A DNA stretch of 64,000 nt from NCBI RefSeq assembly GCF_019931275.1, contig NZ_JAIOTY010000003.1, forward strand, positions 124,001 to 188,000. Direction: 5' to 3'. Origin of the DNA: Nitratidesulfovibrio sp. SRB-5 (GTDB lineage: Bacteria; Desulfobacterota; Desulfovibrionia; Desulfovibrionales; Desulfovibrionaceae). The notes beneath the pieces were generated by a model. The model made no database searches. It was not told where the DNA came from and saw only the letters and a list, made by a program, of their open reading frames with translations. Positions 25,501-33,899 of this stretch are shown here, in pieces. A program made the translations under genes and the position numbers. Numbering within the stretch: position 1 is the first letter of the stretch; every line of letters begins with the position of its first letter.

Positions 25501-25567
25501 GGGGGGAAGGGGGCTTTAAAAAGCCCCCTTCCCCCCGACCCCCATCCCGCAAACTTTTCGGTTGGGG
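25501..25567 (+). terminator. Hairpin repeat (copy 3) after the ADP-ribosylglycohydrolase gene
   Basis: GGGGGGAAGGGGGCTTT and its exact complement form a hairpin at 25501-25536, eight bases after the stop codon. The tail CCCATCCCGCAAACTTTTCG and GTTGGGGG follows. Confidence 0.85.
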
Positions 25568-25623
25568 GTATCGTGATCTTCAGCGGGAGAGCATGGGTGC
25601 CGAAAAACGGCCCGCTCCGTTAC

Positions 25624-26118
25624 CTACTGCACCGAATCGCAGTCGGGCGCGGTGCGGGTGGAGGCGTCCTTCAGCTCGTTCATGTATTCCTTGACCTTGT
25701 CCGAGCGCTTCCATTCCGCGTACAGTTCCTGCCACTTGCGCAGGTCCAGGAAATTCTTGTCCAGCTGTTCCTCGTGCGACTGCACCCAGATGTTGAACAG
25801 CTGCATCTCGAACTGGAACAGGCTGCTGTCGAAGACCTTCTCGGAGCTGCCCGCCTTCATGCGCGAACCGTCCACGTCGGACGCCACGAAGCTGCACACC
25901 GCGTCGCGCGAGGTTTCGTAGGTGATCTCCTTGTTGTTCAGCAGCTCCAGCAGCCCGAACAGGTGGGGATATTCCTCGCGAATGCGCTTTTCCGCCGCTT
26001 CCGGCACGCGGATGAACAGCTTTTCGCCTTCTTCGGTGATGAAATAGAAGCGCAGCCAGTTTTCAAACATCAGCACTTCGCTGACGGCATGGATGGCGTT
26101 GACGAATTCCGCGGACAT
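25624..26118 (-). CDS. Protein of unknown function
   Basis: A 164-residue soluble protein starting MSAEFVNAIHAVSEVLMFEN, then WLRFYFITEEGEKLFIRVPE, with an aromatic and acidic helical C-terminal half (LFQFEMQLFNIWVQSHEEQL, LRKWQELYAEWKRSDK). I recognise no family. The ATG at 26118 has AAGGAG five bases upstream. A GTG six bases earlier overlaps that site and is rejected. It is monocistronic by position and lies tail-to-tail with the ADP-ribosylglycohydrolase gene. Confidence 0.82.
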   Translation of the reverse strand: MSAEFVNAIHAVSEVLMFENWLRFYFITEEGEKLFIRVPEAAEKRIREEYPHLFGLLELLNNKEITYETSRDAVCSFVASDVDGSRMKAGSSEKVFDSSLFQFEMQLFNIWVQSHEEQLDKNFLDLRKWQELYAEWKRSDKVKEYMNELKDASTRTAPDCDSVQ

Positions 26119-26350
26119 GGACACTCCTTGGCGTGTTCACCCCTGCTCCGGGTTGCCGGGGCGGGGTTCGTGGTCTTCGATGGCCCCCAATCGCGCGGGG
26201 CCGCACGAAATCGGATCGTGGCGCGGCGCGCGGCGGGGCACCCGCACTATGGTGACGGCAAGGCCGCTCGTCAAGTCCGTTTTTTCACAAGCAGTGGGGA
26301 AGGGGCGTCACCGGACAGGATGCAGCCCGACGCAACGCGTGTCGTCGCCG

Positions 26351-27406
26351 CTACACGGTCGCCCGTGACGGCAGTTCCGGCGCGTGCAGGTGGCAGCGCG
26401 CATGCTGCCCCTCGGCCACAACATGCCAGCCGGGCACCTGACGGCGGCACACGTCCATGACCTGCGGGCAGCGCGGGTGAAAGGGACAGCCGGGCGGCGG
26501 GGCGATGGGGCTGGGCAGGTCGCCGGACAGGGCCGGATGTTCGGCGCGGCGGGACGGGTCGCGCACGGGCACCGAGGCCAGCAGGGCGCGGGTGTACGGA
26601 TGGGCGGGCGCGGCGAACAGCACGTCGCGCGGGGCTTGCTCCACCACCTTGCCAAGGTACATCACGGCCACGTGGTCGCTCATGTGGCCCACCACGCCAA
26701 GGTCGTGCGAAATGAACAGGTAGGCAAGGCCCATGTGTTCCTGCAACTCGCGCAGCAGGTTCAGCACCTGCGCCTGCACGGATGCATCCAGCGAGGATAC
26801 CGGCTCGTCGCACACCACCAGCGCCGGGTGGGTGATCAGGGCGCGGGCCACGGCCACGCGCTGGCGCTGGCCGCCGGAAAACTCGTGCGGGTAGCGGTCG
26901 GCGTGTTCCGCCCGCAGGCCCACCAGTTGCAGCATGTCCGCCACCTTGGCCCGCCGTTCCGGCCCGGGCACACCGGCCACGGCCAGCGCCTCTCCTATGG
27001 AGGCCCCCACGGTGCGGCGCGGGTTCAGCGACGAGAAGGGATCCTGAAAGACCATCTGCACCAGTTGCGCGGCCTCGGCGCGTGAAATGGCCGGGCTGGC
27101 AGGGCCAGCGGCAGTGGCGGTCGCGCCGTCGTTCCCCGTGCCCCCGTCCGTCGCAGCATTCGTGCCCGCGAACAGGCGGCCATCCAGCAGCACCTGCCCC
27201 GCGCTGGGGGGCAGCAGCCCCACCACCATGCGGGCCAGGGTGGACTTGCCGCAGCCGCTTTCGCCCACCAGCCCCAGGGTGCGCCCCCGGTCCAGGGTCA
27301 GCGATACGCCGTCCACGGCGCGCAGCACGGCGGGCGTGGGGTCGAACATGCCCCGGCGCACGGTGAAGTGGCGGCTGATGCCGCGCAGTTCCAGAAGCGG
27401 TGCTAT
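26351..27406 (-). CDS. Oligopeptide/dipeptide ABC transporter ATPase, OppF/DppF type
   Basis: Cytoplasmic ATPase of a peptide-type importer. The domain has GESGCGKSTLARM (Walker A), QMVFQDPFSSLNPR (Q loop), EFSGGQRQRVAVARAL (signature), LVVCDEPVSSLD (Walker B), FISHDLGVV (switch His) and the C-terminal oligopeptide-transporter region with CPFHPRCPQ. A low-complexity insert (about residues 65-92 of the longest form) lies between Walker A and the Q loop. The expected N-terminus LLELRGISRHFTVRRGMFDP begins upstream of any ATG or GTG. The best-placed start is an ATA at 27406, seven bases after AGGAG. The first GTG (27361) would delete the first beta strand. No permease or OppD partner is adjacent. 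Confidence 0.8.
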   Translation of the reverse strand: MAPLLELRGISRHFTVRRGMFDPTPAVLRAVDGVSLTLDRGRTLGLVGESGCGKSTLARMVVGLLPPSAGQVLLDGRLFAGTNAATDGGTGNDGATATAAGPASPAISRAEAAQLVQMVFQDPFSSLNPRRTVGASIGEALAVAGVPGPERRAKVADMLQLVGLRAEHADRYPHEFSGGQRQRVAVARALITHPALVVCDEPVSSLDASVQAQVLNLLRELQEHMGLAYLFISHDLGVVGHMSDHVAVMYLGKVVEQAPRDVLFAAPAHPYTRALLASVPVRDPSRRAEHPALSGDLPSPIAPPPGCPFHPRCPQVMDVCRRQVPGWHVVAEGQHARCHLHAPELPSRATV

Positions 27407-27705
27407 GGCGAATCTCCTGTGCTCACGAAAGATGTCTGGCCGCCCATGGGTGGCGGGCGGGACCGAACCGTCCGGCCCCGTCGGGGCTCATGGGGAACTC
27501 ATGGGGGTCCACCGGGGCCCACCGGGGCCCACCGGGTCGCATCCGGCCCCATCTGGCCCCATCCGGGCAGTAACGTCGTGGGCAGAATGGCACGGCGGGC
27601 GGTGGTGCGTCCAGACGGTTCCCACTCCGTCGCCTCCCGTTCCCGCCTGTTCCCGCCTGTTCCCGCCCGTTCCCGCCTGTTCCTGCCGACAGGCCGTGCA
27701 CCCCG
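27407..27705. other. Repeat-rich gap between oppF-like gene and sigma-54 regulator
   Basis: About 300 bases with two tandem arrays: CCACCGGGGCC-like units around 27516-27540 and 10-bp units at 27641-27680. I see no gene and no clear terminator for the regulator operon, so read-through into the ATPase gene is possible. Confidence 0.55.
27641..27680. repeat. 10-bp tandem repeat, four units
   Basis: TCCCGCCTGT, TCCCGCCTGT, TCCCGCCCGT, TCCCGCCTGT in exact register, with degenerate units on both sides. Confidence 0.95.
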
Positions 27706-29253
27706 CTACAGCCCGTAGCGCTTCAGTTTGCGCCACAGCGAGGCGCGGTCGATGTCCAGCACCTTGGCCGCCTGCGTCCGGTTGCCGCCCGCCAGTTCCA
27801 GCACCCATTCGATGTGCGCCCGCTCGTTCTCGTCCAGGGTCATGGGGCGGCCATCGGGCGTCATGCCTTCTCCGGCCCCGCCGGGCATGCGGGCTGCCTC
27901 GTCGGCGCGCAGCACCAGCGCGGGGCCTGCCGCGCCCCCCTTGCCCCCATTCCCGCCAGCACCCCCCGCAATCCCGGCCAGCGCCCGCAGGTCGGGCGGC
28001 AGGTCCGCCGGGGTGATGACGTCACCCGCGCAGAGCACGGCGGCCCGTTCGATGATGTTGTGCAGCTCGCGCACGTTGCCCGGAAAGGGATAGCGGGCCA
28101 GCACGCCCAGCGTTTCCGGGGCGATGTGCGGGGCGGGCCTGCCCGTGTCGCGCGCGGCCTTTTCCGCGAAGTACTGGGCCAGCAGGGGCACGTCCTCCAT
28201 GCGCTCGGCCAGCGGGGGCATGCGCAGCACCACCACGTTCAGGCGGTAGTACAGGTCGTACCGGAAGCGCCCCGCCGCCGCCTCCGCCGCCAGATCCTTG
28301 TTGGTGGCGGCCAGCAGGCGCACGTCCACGGGAATGTCCGCCGTGCCGCCCACCCGGCGGATGGTGCGTTCCTGCACCGCGCGCAGCAGCTTGACCTGCA
28401 TGGGCAGCGACATCTCGCCCACCTCGTCGAGGAACAGGGTGCCCCCCTCCGCCGCCTCGAACAGCCCCTTGCGCTGGCGCACCGCGCCGGAAAAGGCCCC
28501 CTGCTCGTGGCCGAACAGTTCGCTTTCCAGCAGTTCCTCGTTGAAGGCCCCGCAGTTGATGGCCAGAAAGCGCGCCTCGGACCGGCGGCTGAACAGGTGC
28601 ACCATGCGCGCGGCCAGTTCCTTGCCGGTGCCCGTCTCGCCCAGGATCAGCACGGTGACGTCCGACGGGGCCACCTGCGCGATGGTGCGCTTCAGCGCCT
28701 GCATGCACGGCGCGGACCCCAGCAGGGGCACGGGCAGCGACCGTTCGCGCAGCTGTTCGCGCAGGCGGGCCACCTCCTGCCTCAGGCGGCGCTTTTCCAG
28801 CGCCTTCTGCACCAGCGCCCGCGCCTCGTCCAGGTCGTAGGGCTTGGGCAGGTAGTGGTAGGCCCCGGCGTGCATGGCCTCCACCGCCGTCTTCACCGTG
28901 GGGTAGCCGGTGACCACCACCACCTCGGTGTCCGGATGGCGCATCCGCACCGCGCGCAGCAGGTCCAGCCCGTCCATGCCCTGCATCATCAGGTCGGTGA
29001 GCACCAGGTCGAAATCCGCCCCGGCCAGCAGTTCCAGCGCCTCTGCCCCGTTGGCGGCGGTGAACGTCTCGTGCCCCTGCCGCCCCAGCGCCAGGGCCAG
29101 GTTGTCGCGCGCGATGGCCTCGTCGTCCACCACCAGAATGCGCGCCGGGCCGGGAGTGGCCGGAGCGTGCGGGGTGGTCAGGGACGAGAAGGGCGAAGGG
29201 GCGCCCGCCGTCTTCGCGGCAGCCCCCGTTGTCCGTCCGGGCGTGTCGTTCAT
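27706..29253 (-). CDS. Sigma-54-dependent response regulator, NtrC type (A)
   Basis: Phosphorylation-controlled activator of sigma-54 promoters, 515 residues. The receiver domain is at about 37-155, with phosphoacceptor Asp87 (VLTDLMMQG), acidic pair Asp43/Asp44 and Lys137 (LPKPYD). The AAA+ domain has LGETGTGKELAAR, the sigma-54 contact loop reading GAFSGA in place of GAFTGA, and LFLDEVGEMS. The C-terminal Fis-type helix-turn-helix reads GGNRTQAAKVLDIDRASLWR. A Gly-rich linker (AGGAGGNGGKGGAAG) precedes it. The start at 29253 follows GGGAGAC and overlaps the kinase stop as ATGA. It is the last gene of the receiver-Lon / kinase / regulator operon and presumably acts on the divergent promoter at 33516. 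Confidence 0.94.
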   Translation of the reverse strand: MNDTPGRTTGAAAKTAGAPSPFSSLTTPHAPATPGPARILVVDDEAIARDNLALALGRQGHETFTAANGAEALELLAGADFDLVLTDLMMQGMDGLDLLRAVRMRHPDTEVVVVTGYPTVKTAVEAMHAGAYHYLPKPYDLDEARALVQKALEKRRLRQEVARLREQLRERSLPVPLLGSAPCMQALKRTIAQVAPSDVTVLILGETGTGKELAARMVHLFSRRSEARFLAINCGAFNEELLESELFGHEQGAFSGAVRQRKGLFEAAEGGTLFLDEVGEMSLPMQVKLLRAVQERTIRRVGGTADIPVDVRLLAATNKDLAAEAAAGRFRYDLYYRLNVVVLRMPPLAERMEDVPLLAQYFAEKAARDTGRPAPHIAPETLGVLARYPFPGNVRELHNIIERAAVLCAGDVITPADLPPDLRALAGIAGGAGGNGGKGGAAGPALVLRADEAARMPGGAGEGMTPDGRPMTLDENERAHIEWVLELAGGNRTQAAKVLDIDRASLWRKLKRYGL

Positions 29254-30938
29254 GCCGCGTCTCCCGTGGGTTCCGGCGCGCCCAGCGGCAGCCGGATGGT
29301 GAAGCACGTGCCCGCGCCGGGGGTGCTTTCCACCCCTATGGAGCCGCCATGCTTGCGGATGATGCCGAAGGCCACGGACAGCCCGAGGCCGGTGCCCTTG
29401 CCCACCTCCTTCAGCGTGAAGAAGGGGTCGAAGATGCGGCCAAGGTGCTCCGGCCCGATGCCGATGCCCGTGTCGGCCACGCGCAGCACCACCTGCCGCG
29501 CCGCCACGTCGCGCGTGGCGGTGACCGTGATGGCCCCGGCGCGGGGGCAGGCCCCGTCCGGCATTACGCCGTCCGGCCTCTTCTCGTCCGGCCCCTTCCC
29601 GTCCGGCATGCCACCTTCCGGCGCGCTTCCGTCCGCCATGCTTCCTTCCGGCGCGTTGCCGTCCCGCTCCTGCGCGGCCTGCACCGCCTGGATGGCGTTT
29701 ATGAGCAGGTTCAGCAGCACTTCCTGAAACCGCTGCACGTCCAGCGGCAGCACGATGTCTCCGGGCACCTCGGCGTCGATGGCGATGCACGCGGGCACCT
29801 CGCTGGCCACCAGCGCCACGCTGCGGCCCACCACGTCGCGCAGGGCCACGGGTTTGAGCGAGAATTCCGTCTCGCGCGAAAATTCCAGCAGCCCCTTCAC
29901 GATGTCGCGCGAGCGGTGCACTTCCTGATGGATGTTTTCCAGCATGCGCCCGGCCAGGGCCGGATCAAGAGCGCCAGTCCCGCCTGCGCCGCCGGAGCCG
30001 CCAGTCTGGCCGGGCCCGCCATCCGCTCCGTTGCCGCCCGTGGCGTAGCGCAACTCCTCGCGCAGTATCTGGCACGAGGTGGAGATGTTGTTCAGCGGGT
30101 TGTTCAGCTGGTGCGCGATGCCCGATGTCAGCACCCCCAGCGAGGCCAGCTTCTTTTCCTGCACCAGCTGGTTCTGGCGGTGCTCCAGTTCCACAAGCAT
30201 GTGGTTGAAGGCCTCCACCACGCCGCGCGTCTCGTCGCTGGTGGCGGGCAGGGGCAGCTGTTCCAGGCTGCCCTGCACGATCTGCCGGGCCGAACGCTCA
30301 ATGACCGACAGCGCCCCCAGAATGCGCCGCCCGATGAGCCACGAAAAGAACGTCGCCAGCCCCACCATGGCCCCGATGGACAGCAGCAGCTGGTGCTTCA
30401 GCGACCCCACGATGCCCAGGATGCGCTCGCGCTGGTAGGTGACGATCTGGCGGGCCTGCGCCACCAGCGCCTTGCCCTGTTCGCGCAGGTCTTCGCGCAG
30501 CGCACCCCGCTCGCGTTCGCGCAGTTGCCCGGCAAGCTGCACCTCGCCCAGGCGGCTGAAGGTGTCGCGGTAGCCGTGCAGGTCGCGGCGCAGGGCGCGC
30601 AGCCCGTCGCTGCCCCGCAGGTCGGTGCCCTGCACGCCGCCGCCACCCGGCTCGATGCGCTCGATGACATCCAGCGCCCGACCGATGAACACCAGGTTCT
30701 CGGCGTGGTCCTCTTCCATGGCGTAGAGCAGGTAGTTCTTTTCGTAGCGGCGGATTTCCAGGATGTCGCTGCTCAGGTCGTCCACCACCTCGGCCAGGGC
30801 CAGTGCGTCCTCGATCTGCAGCAGGTAGTTGTACGACAGCCCGCCCAGCAGCGAGAACCCCAGAATGGACACCGAGATGCCGAACAGCACCAGTTGCCGG
30901 ATGTTGCCCGCGGCCAGGCGGCGGATCAGGAACTGCAT
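29250..30938 (-). CDS. Membrane histidine kinase (A) of the receiver-Lon operon
   Basis: Sensor kinase of 562 residues. Membrane segments at about 16-36 and 184-203 flank a periplasmic helical domain whose EIRRYEKNYLLYAMEEDHAE stretch resembles helical bimodular (HBM) sensors. A HAMP-like region follows, then the H-box SGIAHQLNNPLNN with His276, N-box LLNLLINAIQAV, and G boxes VADTGIGIG and GKGTGLGLSVAFG. Gly/Asp/Pro-rich inserts of about 25 and 50 residues lie in the dimerisation hairpin and after the N-box. The start at 30938 overlaps the end of the receiver-Lon gene by 13 bases, and its stop overlaps the regulator start (ATGA). The signal is unknown. Confidence 0.93.
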   Translation of the reverse strand: MQFLIRRLAAGNIRQLVLFGISVSILGFSLLGGLSYNYLLQIEDALALAEVVDDLSSDILEIRRYEKNYLLYAMEEDHAENLVFIGRALDVIERIEPGGGGVQGTDLRGSDGLRALRRDLHGYRDTFSRLGEVQLAGQLRERERGALREDLREQGKALVAQARQIVTYQRERILGIVGSLKHQLLLSIGAMVGLATFFSWLIGRRILGALSVIERSARQIVQGSLEQLPLPATSDETRGVVEAFNHMLVELEHRQNQLVQEKKLASLGVLTSGIAHQLNNPLNNISTSCQILREELRYATGGNGADGGPGQTGGSGGAGGTGALDPALAGRMLENIHQEVHRSRDIVKGLLEFSRETEFSLKPVALRDVVGRSVALVASEVPACIAIDAEVPGDIVLPLDVQRFQEVLLNLLINAIQAVQAAQERDGNAPEGSMADGSAPEGGMPDGKGPDEKRPDGVMPDGACPRAGAITVTATRDVAARQVVLRVADTGIGIGPEHLGRIFDPFFTLKEVGKGTGLGLSVAFGIIRKHGGSIGVESTPGAGTCFTIRLPLGAPEPTGDAA

Positions 30939-33283
30939 GCGCCCCCCCGGTCATCTGCTGCCCCGGCGGGCAGCAGGGCCACGGCCAGCGCATCCTGCAC
31001 CCGCGCGGCAAAGGCCACCTGCGGCAGGCCGCCGGACCCGCGCGCTGCAAATTCCGCCAGCAGGCCGCGCGCCTCCGCCTCGTTGGCGGCGGGCAGCACC
31101 ACGGTGCGCGCCCCGGCCCGCGCTGCGGCCAGCAGCTTTTCACGCACCCCGCTGACCGGCAGCACCCGGCCCGACAGCGACAGTTCGCCCGAAAGGGCCA
31201 CGTCGGCCCGCGCCGGACGGCCCGACAGCAGCGAGACAAGGGCCACGCAGATGGTCAGCCCGGCGGAGGGGCCATCCTTGGCGATGCCCCCGGCGGGGAT
31301 GTGGATGTGGATGTCCTGCGCGGAGGTGTCGCCCTGGCCGGAGTGCCCGGACAGGCCGGACGGGCCAGACGGATCCTCTTGGCCCCCCCGGACGGGGTCC
31401 GCCTGCCCGAAGAGACCCGGCACGCCCAGGTGTGCCGCCTCGGCCCGGATGTGGCTGAGCGCGATGCGCGCCGATTCCTTCAGCACCTCGCCCAGCGAGC
31501 CGGTAAGGATGAGCTGGCCGGAACCGGCCATGCGGGCCGCCTCCACGAACACGATCTCGCCCCCCGCCTCGGACCACACCAGCCCGGTGGCCGTGCCCAC
31601 GCGGGGCACGCCGTGGGCCGCGTCGTGCCGGTAGCGCGGCGGCCCCAGCAGGGCGGCGGCCACGTCATCGTCCACCAGCAGCGTGTTCGAGGGCACGGCG
31701 TCCGGCGAAGGAGTACCGGAGGCGATGCCGCCCGCCCGTTCAGCCCTTTCAACTCGTTCAGCTCGTTCAGCTCGTTCATTCGGTCCAGTCGCGCCCGTCG
31801 CTCCCGCAGGCCCTCCCGCAGGTTCTCCCGCATGCCCGCCAGCCTCCAGCCGCAACCGGGCCAGCTTGCGGCACAGCCGGGCCAGTTCCCGCTCCAGCCC
31901 GCGCACGCCCGCCTCGCTGGTGTAGTCGTTGATGATCCGCGACAGGGCTCCCGGCGTCACCTGCGGATAGGGCGCGGTCAGGCCGTGTTCGCGCAGCTGG
32001 CGGGGCAGCAGGAAGCGGGTGGCGATGTCCAGCTTGTCCGCCTCTGCGTAGCCGTGGAATTCCACCACCTCCATGCGGTCCAGCAGGGGGCCGCGCAGCC
32101 GCTCCACCCCGTTGGCCGTGGCGATGAACAGCACCTGCGAAAGGTCGAAGGGTATCTCCAGGTAGCGGTCCACGAAGCGGGCGTTCTGCTCCGGGTCCAG
32201 CACCTCCAGCAGGGCCATGGCCGGGTCGCCCTTGGCGTCCTGTCCCACCTTGTCGATCTCGTCCAGCATGAACACCGGGTTGCGCACCCCCGTGGCGCGC
32301 AGGGCCTGGATGATCCGCCCCGGCATGGCTCCCACGTAGGTGCGCCGGTGGCCGCGCAGTTCCGCCTCGTCGCGCAGGTCGGCCAGCGACATGCGGTAGA
32401 AGCGCCGCCCCAGCGCCTCGGCCAGCGCCCGCCCCACGGAGGTCTTGCCCACGCCGGGCGGCCCGGTGAAGCACAGCACCGGCGCGCGCGACGAAAGGCC
32501 CTGCGTGCGGTCGGCCAGGGCCTCGCGCACGGTGGCGCGCAGTTCCGCGATGTCGATGGGCTTGGAAAGGTACTGCACCGCGCCGGTCTTCAGGGCCTGC
32601 ACGGCGGTGTCCACCGTGGCGTAGCCGGTCACCACCACGATGCGCGTGTCCGGGGCCACCCGCCGGGCCGCCTCCATGAGCTGCATGCCGTCCATGCGGT
32701 CCATCTTCAGGTCGGTGACGATGCAGTCGTAGCGGCGCCGGGCCAGCCGGGCCAGGGCTTCTTCGCCGTTGGCCGCCGTATCCACCGTGTAGCCTTCGCG
32801 GGCCAGCACGTGGGCCACGTTGTCGCGGGCGATGGGTTCATCGTCCACCACCAGCACGGCGGCGGGCTGGGTGGCGCACAACACGCGCGCCGCCAGATGC
32901 TCCAGCACCCGTTCGCGCACCTGGCCAAGGCCCGCGTGGCTGGCGTCGAACACCGCCGCCGCGCGCGCAAGGTCCAGGCTGTCGCGGGTCAGCCCGTTCC
33001 ACGGCAGGTCCAGCAGGCATTCCACGTAGTTGAGGACGATGGCGTTTTCCGGCGCGGCTGCGTCGGTCTTTTCCATGCGGCCTGTTTCCGCCTCCACCAC
33101 CCCGCGCACCGCATCGGGCAGGTCTGCCGCCGCGCATCGGGCGCGCAGGCCGGTGGGGTCTGCCTGAACGGGCTGGCCCGCCTGGCCAGTCTGGCCAGTC
33201 TGGCCGGACTGGCCGTCTCCCGGCCCCGCCGCGCCGGACGCGTCTGGCGGGGTATCCCCGCCCTGCCGCCGAAAGAAGATCAT
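30926..33283 (-). CDS. Lon-type protease with an embedded response-regulator receiver domain
   Basis: A 785-residue fusion. Residues about 80-135 match the helical region just before the Lon ATPase (LNYVECLLDLPWN, DLARAAAVFDASHAGLGQVR). Residues 142-262 are a complete receiver domain (Asp147/Asp148, phosphoacceptor Asp191 in VTDLKMD, Thr219, Lys241 in LSKPID). The Lon AAA+ domain follows with GPPGVGKT (274-281), VFMLDEIDK and GHRRTYVGAMPGRIIQAL, then the protease domain with catalytic Ser673 (KDGPSAG) and Lys716 (VREKLL). The large N-terminal Lon substrate domain is missing and replaced by a Gln/Gly-rich repeat. The start at 33283 has GGAGG. It is the first gene of the operon with kinase A and regulator A. 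I infer phosphorylation-controlled proteolysis. Confidence 0.93.
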   Translation of the reverse strand: MIFFRRQGGDTPPDASGAAGPGDGQSGQTGQTGQAGQPVQADPTGLRARCAAADLPDAVRGVVEAETGRMEKTDAAAPENAIVLNYVECLLDLPWNGLTRDSLDLARAAAVFDASHAGLGQVRERVLEHLAARVLCATQPAAVLVVDDEPIARDNVAHVLAREGYTVDTAANGEEALARLARRRYDCIVTDLKMDRMDGMQLMEAARRVAPDTRIVVVTGYATVDTAVQALKTGAVQYLSKPIDIAELRATVREALADRTQGLSSRAPVLCFTGPPGVGKTSVGRALAEALGRRFYRMSLADLRDEAELRGHRRTYVGAMPGRIIQALRATGVRNPVFMLDEIDKVGQDAKGDPAMALLEVLDPEQNARFVDRYLEIPFDLSQVLFIATANGVERLRGPLLDRMEVVEFHGYAEADKLDIATRFLLPRQLREHGLTAPYPQVTPGALSRIINDYTSEAGVRGLERELARLCRKLARLRLEAGGHAGEPAGGPAGATGATGPNERAERAERVERAERAGGIASGTPSPDAVPSNTLLVDDDVAAALLGPPRYRHDAAHGVPRVGTATGLVWSEAGGEIVFVEAARMAGSGQLILTGSLGEVLKESARIALSHIRAEAAHLGVPGLFGQADPVRGGQEDPSGPSGLSGHSGQGDTSAQDIHIHIPAGGIAKDGPSAGLTICVALVSLLSGRPARADVALSGELSLSGRVLPVSGVREKLLAAARAGARTVVLPAANEAEARGLLAEFAARGSGGLPQVAFAARVQDALAVALLPAGAADDRGGACSS

Positions 33284-33325
33284 GCGCGCCTCCTCGCAGT
33301 CCCTCTGGGCCTGACCGGCATCACC

Positions 33326-33459
33326 GTTGCGGAGTGAAGCACCGTTGCATTTCGCAACGCTGTGCTTTTTTTCACGAACCCGCGCGAAACCGGCCTGTTA
33401 CGCGGATTGGTAGCAGTTGGCGTTGCACTTTGCAACACCATGAGCTCGCCATCCGCAAC
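33326..33459. promoter_or_regulatory. Palindromic upstream activator sites
   Basis: Two palindromes, GTTGCATTTCGCAAC at 33344-33358 and GTTGCACTTTGCAAC at 33422-33436, share the form GTTGC-N5-GCAAC. Half-sites GTTGCGGA (33326-33333) and TCCGCAAC (33452-33459) flank them. They lie about 80-200 bases upstream of the sigma-54-like promoter at 33516, the usual distance for enhancer sites, and between two divergent operons. Regulator A is the natural candidate to bind. Confidence 0.7.
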
Positions 33460-33515
33460 ATCTCACCTCACAATATACACAATAAAATCAGTGTCATGCC
33501 TGAAGCAGCGCGCTC

Positions 33516-33531
33516 TGGCACGGCGCTTGTT
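33516..33531 (+). promoter_or_regulatory. Sigma-54-like promoter of the Usp/TSUP operon
   Basis: TGGCACGGCGCTTGTT has a perfect TGGCACG -24 box and correct spacing to TTGT at -12, where the consensus has TTGC. Predicted start near 33541 gives a 26-base leader to the ATG at 33567. The -12 deviation lowers confidence, but upstream palindromes and a sigma-54 regulator next door support it. Confidence 0.6.
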
Positions 33532-33566
33532 TATGCATGCGCACACACAAACCGCGAGGAAGCAAA

Positions 33567-33809
33567 ATGGGAACCATCCGCGAATCGATCGAGTCGGCAT
33601 TTGTCGCAGTGGCCTTTGCGGAACGGAACAGGCCGGACGAGGCCGTGTGGCAGCTGCGCGGAAGCGACGACGCCACCCGCCAGGACAACCAGGCCCGCCG
33701 CACGGAGGCGGCCCAGCCTTCCGCATCTCCCGCGTCCCCCGCACCTGGTGCGCAGTCCCGCACCGCAACCGCCGGGCAACGCCAGCGCCCGGTGCTGAGA
33801 GCCGAGTAA
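33567..33809 (+). CDS. Small protein, first gene of the Usp/TSUP operon
   Basis: An 80-residue protein. The N-terminal 31 residues (MGTIRESIESAFVAVAFAER and NRPDEAVWQLR) look structured and conserved in character. The rest is Ala/Pro/Ser/Gln-rich and probably disordered. No signal peptide. The ATG at 33567 follows GAGGAAGC. I do not recognise a family. It is transcribed away from the receiver-Lon operon, next to the sigma-54-like promoter, and could be an adaptor or substrate for that system, which is inference only. Confidence 0.8.
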   Translation: MGTIRESIESAFVAVAFAERNRPDEAVWQLRGSDDATRQDNQARRTEAAQPSASPASPAPGAQSRTATAGQRQRPVLRAE

Positions 33810-33899
33810 CCATGCCTTTGTTCCATTGTTCTCGGGCGGCCCGCCTCCTTCGCGCAGCCGACCACTCACCCGCCCGCATTCTTTTCGCGGAGGCCGCCC

